The position numbers and the translations under genes are program-made. Positions 7,220 through 10,256 of a stretch of DNA of 10,256 bases are shown one piece after another. This DNA is from CAJBVG01 sp943371425 (GTDB lineage Bacteria; Bacteroidota; Bacteroidia; Sphingobacteriales; Sphingobacteriaceae), in assembly GCA_943371425.1 (NCBI GenBank), contig CALRUR010000035.1:1-10256 (forward strand). The letters run 5' to 3'. Each line of letters starts with the position of its first letter. Positions within the stretch are counted from its first letter, which is position 1. The notes below the pieces were generated by a model, which was not told the DNA's origin, ran no database searches, and saw only the letters and a program-made list of their open reading frames with translations.

Positions 7220-8483
7220 TTCGATTATTCAATTCATTACCAATTCTTTCAACAACCCCTACTACCAAAGCATTTCCCATAAAAAATGCTCGTTTACTAT
7301 CACTCATACCTTCAATATGGGTATGATTATCTGGAAACATATTAAGTCTTTCAAGTTCAATCGGTGTTAATCTTCTTAATCCGTATTTTGTTTTTATAAC
7401 ATGTTTAAATCTTGAAGGAGATTGTCCTCCTTCTCCAGTAATTATTGTTCTCGATGGTGAATCTAATGAATCTGGAAAAACCATTCCCCCCTCGCTATAA
7501 TTATATTCAAATCCATCAGCACTAACTCGTGTTTCTTTTTTTGATCCTTTAAAATAATTCCATTTGTCTAATTCTTTATCAGAAACATAAAAAGAATTAT
7601 CAACTTTTGAATTCTCCAATACGTCTTTTAAAACAGTTTTCTTACCGTCGTAAATTGGCTGAGTTTTAATAGTATATACCTTACCTTTTAACATAATTCC
7701 TGCATTCTGAAATATGCTAATATTTTCTTTATTATTAAACGTTTTTGTCAATTCTACTAAACTACCCTTTAATTCAAAGCAACTGAAAGGAATACTTTTA
7801 GTATGTATCTGAACTGGAAATGCATTTGCTAATATACCATCTTTAAGAACCCAATTTTCCAACTTATCCTTTTTGATTTCTTTGTATATGTCAGTAGATT
7901 TTAAATATGCTAATATGAATACTCTTCTTCTTCTTTGGGGCATTCCATAATCGGCAGCATTAATTACTCTCCATTCAACTGCATAGCCCAATTCGTTTAA
8001 ACTCTGTAGTATAATTGCAAAATCTCTCCCTCTCTGTTTTGAAGGTGAAATCAATAATCTATCTACATTTTCTAAAAATAAATATTTTGGTTTACTCTTT
8101 TTCTCAGATATGATTTTGTGAATAGACCACCACAAAACACCTTTCTTTCCAATTAATCCTTTGGAGTTTTTTAACGATGTTGCAACAGAATAATCTTGGC
8201 AAGGAAAACCACCAACAAGCATTTCATGGTCTGGTATATTCTTAATTTCAACACTAGCAATATCTTGATTACTATGACCTTCTTTTCCCCATCTGTTTTC
8301 ATAAACCAAAGAGGCATGTTGTGTTTTAGTAGATGGCTCCCATTGATTACTCCAAATAACTTTAAATGAACTGTTAATTTTTTTCTTATAACCTGAGGAA
8401 GAAGATTTTCCTTTCCAACCCTCTAGTCCGATTCTAAAACCACCAACTCCTGCAAATAACTCTACTACTTCTATTTGATTCAT
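7209..8483 (-). CDS. DNA (cytosine-5) methyltransferase, partner of the endonuclease
   Basis: 424 residues with the full motif set. Motif I is ELFAGVGGFRIGLEG (8-22). Motif IV GGFPCQDYS (91-99) has catalytic C95. Motif VI is LENV (137-140), motif VIII MPQRRRRVFILAY (181-193), and motif X FFMGNAL (400-406). The target-recognition region is long (about 200-370), and the gene differs clearly from the module A methyltransferase, so the two are not a recent duplication. A Ser/Lys-rich insertion follows motif I (residues 24-40). It should methylate cytosine in the site cut by the convergent endonuclease and so protect host DNA. Its stop (TGA 7209-7211) lies inside the last codons of the endonuclease gene. 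The start ATG 8481-8483 is preceded by TATCTTCAC with a three-base gap, nearly the same as before the endonuclease ATG. Confidence 0.95.
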   Translation of the reverse strand: MNQIEVVELFAGVGGFRIGLEGWKGKSSSSGYKKKINSSFKVIWSNQWEPSTKTQHASLVYENRWGKEGHSNQDIASVEIKNIPDHEMLVGGFPCQDYSVATSLKNSKGLIGKKGVLWWSIHKIISEKKSKPKYLFLENVDRLLISPSKQRGRDFAIILQSLNELGYAVEWRVINAADYGMPQRRRRVFILAYLKSTDIYKEIKKDKLENWVLKDGILANAFPVQIHTKSIPFSCFELKGSLVELTKTFNNKENISIFQNAGIMLKGKVYTIKTQPIYDGKKTVLKDVLENSKVDNSFYVSDKELDKWNYFKGSKKETRVSADGFEYNYSEGGMVFPDSLDSPSRTIITGEGGQSPSRFKHVIKTKYGLRRLTPIELERLNMFPDNHTHIEGMSDSKRAFFMGNALVVGVVERIGNELNNRINT

Positions 8484-8777
8484 GCGGTGAAGATAATAAA
8501 GAATTTTTTTAATAAATAGAATCGAAGTCTTTAATATTTAATATTGTTGGAAGACAAAAAAAAGTATTTAGAATTTAAACTATTTTTTAAAAATGTAAAT
8601 TTAGATTCGAACTTTGGAAATACTATTATGCATTTTATCGTCCTTTATGCCGCTCCTACGGAGCTGAAGACTAAAGACCGTGAAATCGAATTAGCGAACT
8701 TACGAAAAACAAAGCCTCTGCAATCTTGCAAACCGTTCCATCCCATTCAACATTCACAATTCACAATTTAAAATTCA
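8484..8777. other. Intergenic region at the right island edge
   Basis: About 290 bases without a convincing gene. A plus-strand frame of 75 codons (8544-8771) has no recognisable domain, and its end is made of repeat sequence, so I treat it as chance. The region holds the upstream region of the second methyltransferase, a small hairpin GCTCC-TAC-GGAGC (8652-8664), and the beginning of a heptamer repeat array (from 8752). Base composition changes here from the very AT-rich island to less AT-rich flanking DNA. No tRNA or integrase is visible at this edge. Confidence 0.4.
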
Positions 8778-8786
8778 CTAGTCACC
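8752..8786. repeat. Heptamer tandem array, 5 units
   Basis: Five consecutive 7-base units: ATTCACA, ATTCACA, ATTTAAA, ATTCACT, AGTCACC. The last two units form a 14-base word that recurs exactly at 9416-9429. On the minus strand the units read as GTGAATA/GTGACTA-like words, and one provides the TAG stop (8778-8780) of the T9SS remnant. Confidence 0.7.
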
Positions 8787-9320
8787 CCCTTTCACAAACC
8801 TCGGCCTCGCAGTACCCACACTTAACACATACACCCCCGCTGCCAAGCCACTCACATCAACATAATAATTATTAAGAAACCCTGCTAACACCAATCGCCC
8901 ACCTGCGCTGTACACTTCGTACCTCGCATTACCCGCTACCCCATACTCGCTACCCGCTACTCTCAAAACCTTAATGCAGAATTCGGATACAAGCGCAGCG
9001 TTTGCCGTGGTGTAGCAGAAATGCCCATTGCTTTGTTGTATAAAATTAAACGGAAACGTACATTGCCAAAGCTCTCGAGATCGGTGCCAATTTGAAAAGT
9101 CTATTGCGTGGTATCGTTTAATTGGATACGTGTTTGAGTGTACGTATCTAACAGATCTATGGCCAAATATAGAGAGGCTTATGGTGTCTTCTTTATTGCC
9201 TTGCGGAAAATCGGTTTGTGCTAATACAGGTATTGTACCTATAAATCCTAGTATTAGGATGAATAGGGTCGAAGTTTCGAAAGGTCGAAGGGTCGAAATT
9301 TTTTCTTTGCTTCTTTGCAT
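8778..9320 (-). pseudogene. Decayed remnant of a T9SS-secreted protein (signal peptide, scrambled middle, C-terminal sorting domain)
   Basis: The continuous 180-codon frame is a chimera. Its start (residues 1-18) is read from octamer repeats. Residues ~19-35 (LFILILGFIGTIPVLAQ) look like a signal peptide. Residues ~125-180 (RYEVYSAGGRLVLAGF ... GLAAGVYVLSV) are the end of a type IX sorting domain. The middle is out of frame. The frame shifted by one base reads protein-like sequence from 9178 to 8966: LAIDLLDTYTQTRIQL, then after an internal TAG (9101-9103) TFQIGTDLESFGNVRFRLI, and finally LYPNSALR, the YPNP-like opening of the sorting domain. It stops at TGA 8963-8965 just where the other frame resumes with VLRVAGS. 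At least two frame shifts and one nonsense codon are needed, and most of the original secreted protein is missing. Confidence 0.72.
9268..9299. repeat. Octamer tandem array (NNTCGAAN), 4 units
   Basis: Four 8-base units: GTCGAAGT, TTCGAAAG, GTCGAAGG, GTCGAAAT. The core TCGAA is kept in all. An 18-base word AGGGTCGAAGTTTCGAAA (9265-9282) that overlaps this array recurs exactly at 9353-9370. Because eight is not a multiple of three, read-through peptides on the minus strand give rotating words such as STLRPFETSTL, which is how the array entered the apparent start of the T9SS remnant. Confidence 0.75.
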
Positions 9321-9328
9321 CTTTGCGT
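9305..9328. repeat. Octamer tandem array (CTTTGCNT), 3 units
   Basis: Three 8-base units CTTTGCTT, CTTTGCAT, CTTTGCGT lie between the two TCGAA arrays. The period is the same as its neighbours but the unit is different. No promoter or coding role is evident. Confidence 0.65.
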
Positions 9329-9338
9329 GAAACCGGAA

Positions 9339-9378
9339 ATCCGAAATGTCGAAGGGTCGAAGTTTCGAAAAGTCGAAA
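9339..9378. repeat. Octamer tandem array (NNTCGAAN), 5 units
   Basis: Five 8-base units ATCCGAAA, TGTCGAAG, GGTCGAAG, TTTCGAAA, AGTCGAAA, the same family as the array at 9268-9299. It lies in the short gap between the T9SS remnant and the peroxiredoxin-like gene. A 63-codon minus-strand frame here (9193-9384) is only the repeat translated and is not a gene. Confidence 0.75.
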
Positions 9379-9408
9379 AGCCAAGCCTTAGCTTTTTTGC
9401 AATACTTG

Positions 9409-9443
9409 CCTTACTATTCACTAGTCACCAGTCACTATCTACT
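9409..9443. repeat. Heptamer tandem array at the 3' end of the peroxiredoxin-like gene
   Basis: Five 7-base units: CCTTACT, ATTCACT, AGTCACC, AGTCACT, ATCTACT. On the minus strand they read as TAGTGAC-like words and provide the tandem stop TAG-TGA that ends the peroxiredoxin-like gene. Same family as the array at 8752-8786, with an exact 14-base shared word (9416-9429). Confidence 0.7.
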
Positions 9444-10256
9444 TCTCGCAAGCTCAATATAATCCGGCCTATCTGCCAAAGAAGTATGTTTAAATGTATG
9501 AATTACCATGCCTTTGTGTATTACGAAAATACCTGGCATTTGGAAAGCGTCGCCTATAAATGGGCGTGGTGGGTCTAACTTAAAGATGGTGCGTATAATG
9601 CCTCGTACCAAAACATTGAAGCCAAACAATTGCTCCATGGTTCCGCGGCTTAGGCCAAAGGCTTTGTATATTTTTTTATCGGGGTCGGATATGCGTGGTA
9701 AATCTTGCAATCCGAAAATACTTGTTATTTCTTCGGCCTTGGCATCGTCTACCAAATGCACTAAAATTATTTTAGTACCTTCTTTCTCTATTTGCGCTCG
9801 GTTGTGTTTTAACTCAGTAAGCATCTCTCTGCAAAATGGGCAACCAAAGTGGCGTAAAAAAACTAACATGGTTGGCGATGCATCTGTATGGTCTTGCAAA
9901 GTTTTACCTTGGTTGGTATAAATATTACTAAGGGTTTTTAATTTACGCGGATTCATATCATACGCCTCTAACTCCCTTGTGCTTTGGTAATGCTCAAAGG
10001 TTTGGTACAGTATTAAGCCAAATGGTAATAACCATACCATATCATTAGCCAATACCATAGATATTAATTGCGCTGGCATTAACTCTGCATACATATAATA
10101 CATATACCCTACACTCACTACCAATTTTACTATAAAGCCAATAAAAATAATGAGCCAATGTTTAAATGGTTTTCTGCTGGCAATAATGTAGGCAATACCG
10201 AAAATTATTTCTAACAAACCAATGGCTTTAGATATCCAATGGTCGTTTGCAAAATG
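9435..10256 (-). CDS. Membrane-anchored peroxiredoxin-like (AhpC/TSA-type thioredoxin-fold) protein, 5' end missing
   Basis: The frame stays open to the right edge, reading HFANDHWISKAIGL before the LLEIIF stretch. The true start is therefore outside the window, and the TTG at 10215-10217 need not be used. At least 273 codons are present. Up to four hydrophobic segments occur first (around IIFGIAYII, WLIIFIGFIVKLVVSVGY, and AQLISMVL to PFGLILY). A soluble thioredoxin-fold domain follows: LVFLRHFGCPFCREML carries a CxxC motif (CPFC), then IILVHLVDD and RISDPDKKIYKAFGL, as in the peroxiredoxin-like PRXL2 group. The likely role is thiol redox chemistry at the membrane; the substrate and the side it faces are unknown. 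It ends with tandem stops TAG TGA made from heptamer repeats. Its base composition is that of the host, and it looks unrelated to the defence island. Confidence 0.8.
   Translation of the reverse strand, partial: HFANDHWISKAIGLLEIIFGIAYIIASRKPFKHWLIIFIGFIVKLVVSVGYMYYMYAELMPAQLISMVLANDMVWLLPFGLILYQTFEHYQSTRELEAYDMNPRKLKTLSNIYTNQGKTLQDHTDASPTMLVFLRHFGCPFCREMLTELKHNRAQIEKEGTKIILVHLVDDAKAEEITSIFGLQDLPRISDPDKKIYKAFGLSRGTMEQLFGFNVLVRGIIRTIFKLDPPRPFIGDAFQMPGIFVIHKGMVIHTFKHTSLADRPDYIELARSR

Noticed and set aside
229..8523. 8-bp inverted words (GATTCTAT at 229-236, ATAGAATC at 8516-8523) as mobile-element ends
   Set aside because: Eight AT-rich bases 8 kb apart are expected by chance, and no transposase or target duplication accompanies them.
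8652..8664. Small hairpin GCTCC-TAC-GGAGC as a terminator
   Set aside because: Only five base pairs with a three-base loop, no following T-tract, and no gene ends next to it.
8544..8771. Plus-strand frame of 75 codons
   Set aside because: No recognisable domain, composition unlike the neighbours, and its end is translated heptamer repeat.
9028..9578. Two overlapping plus-strand frames of 100 and 87 codons
   Set aside because: They cover the T9SS remnant, the octamer arrays and the end of the peroxiredoxin-like gene in antisense, with no protein-like features of their own.
9508..9921. Plus-strand frame of 137 codons
   Set aside because: Antisense to the conserved thioredoxin-fold domain of the peroxiredoxin-like gene; a shadow frame.
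10215..10217. TTG as the start of the peroxiredoxin-like gene
   Set aside because: The frame continues without a stop to the right edge and reads protein-like sequence upstream of this codon, so it is more likely an internal Leu.

Overview
The window most likely comes from a Bacteroidota chromosome. Codon and base use are AT-rich, good Shine-Dalgarno sites are nearly absent, a type IX secretion (T9SS) C-terminal sorting domain lies near 8.8-9.0 kb, and the intergenic DNA holds short tandem repeats of a kind I associate with this phylum.

Layout. Positions 1-189 are the 3' end of an unidentified plus-strand gene, followed by a clear hairpin (199-222). Positions 223-603 hold no convincing gene, only a possible decayed reading frame. 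Positions 604-8483 form a very AT-rich defence island with two modules. Module A is a minus-strand operon read 6296->604: a C5-cytosine DNA methyltransferase, a large protein with two GHKL ATPase-type domains, and a protein with a receiver-like N-terminus. Adjacent genes overlap by 11 and 14 bases. Module B is a convergent pair: a BglII/BstYI-type restriction endonuclease on the plus strand (6593-7219) and a second C5-cytosine methyltransferase on the minus strand (7209-8483), with 3' ends overlapping by 11 bases. Module A and the endonuclease gene diverge from a 296-base region that holds symmetrical AT-rich repeats. Right of 8484 the DNA changes character: a decayed remnant of a T9SS-secreted protein, several heptamer and octamer repeat arrays, and the C-terminal part of a membrane-anchored peroxiredoxin-like gene that runs off the right edge.

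How the parts may work together. Module B looks like a self-contained type II restriction-modification pair. Module A looks like a methylation-linked signalling or ATPase defence system. Its large protein joins an N-terminal MutL/Hsp90/MORC-like ATPase fold to a coiled-coil middle and a histidine-kinase-like C-terminus, and the next gene encodes a receiver-like domain with the usual Asp, Ser and Lys positions. GHKL ATPases beside cytosine methyltransferases in restriction-modification neighbourhoods have been described (the prokaryotic MORC/MutL-like ATPases). The kinase-like plus receiver-like arrangement is the part most worth following up.

The most notable single observation is an in-frame TAG (5030-5032) inside the D-x-G-x-G ATP-binding motif of the large ATPase. 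It splits one gene of about 967 codons into a 63-residue N-terminal piece and a 902-residue remainder. The remainder starts at an ATG three bases after the stop, so module A may be inactivated, or it may express a shortened protein by re-initiation.
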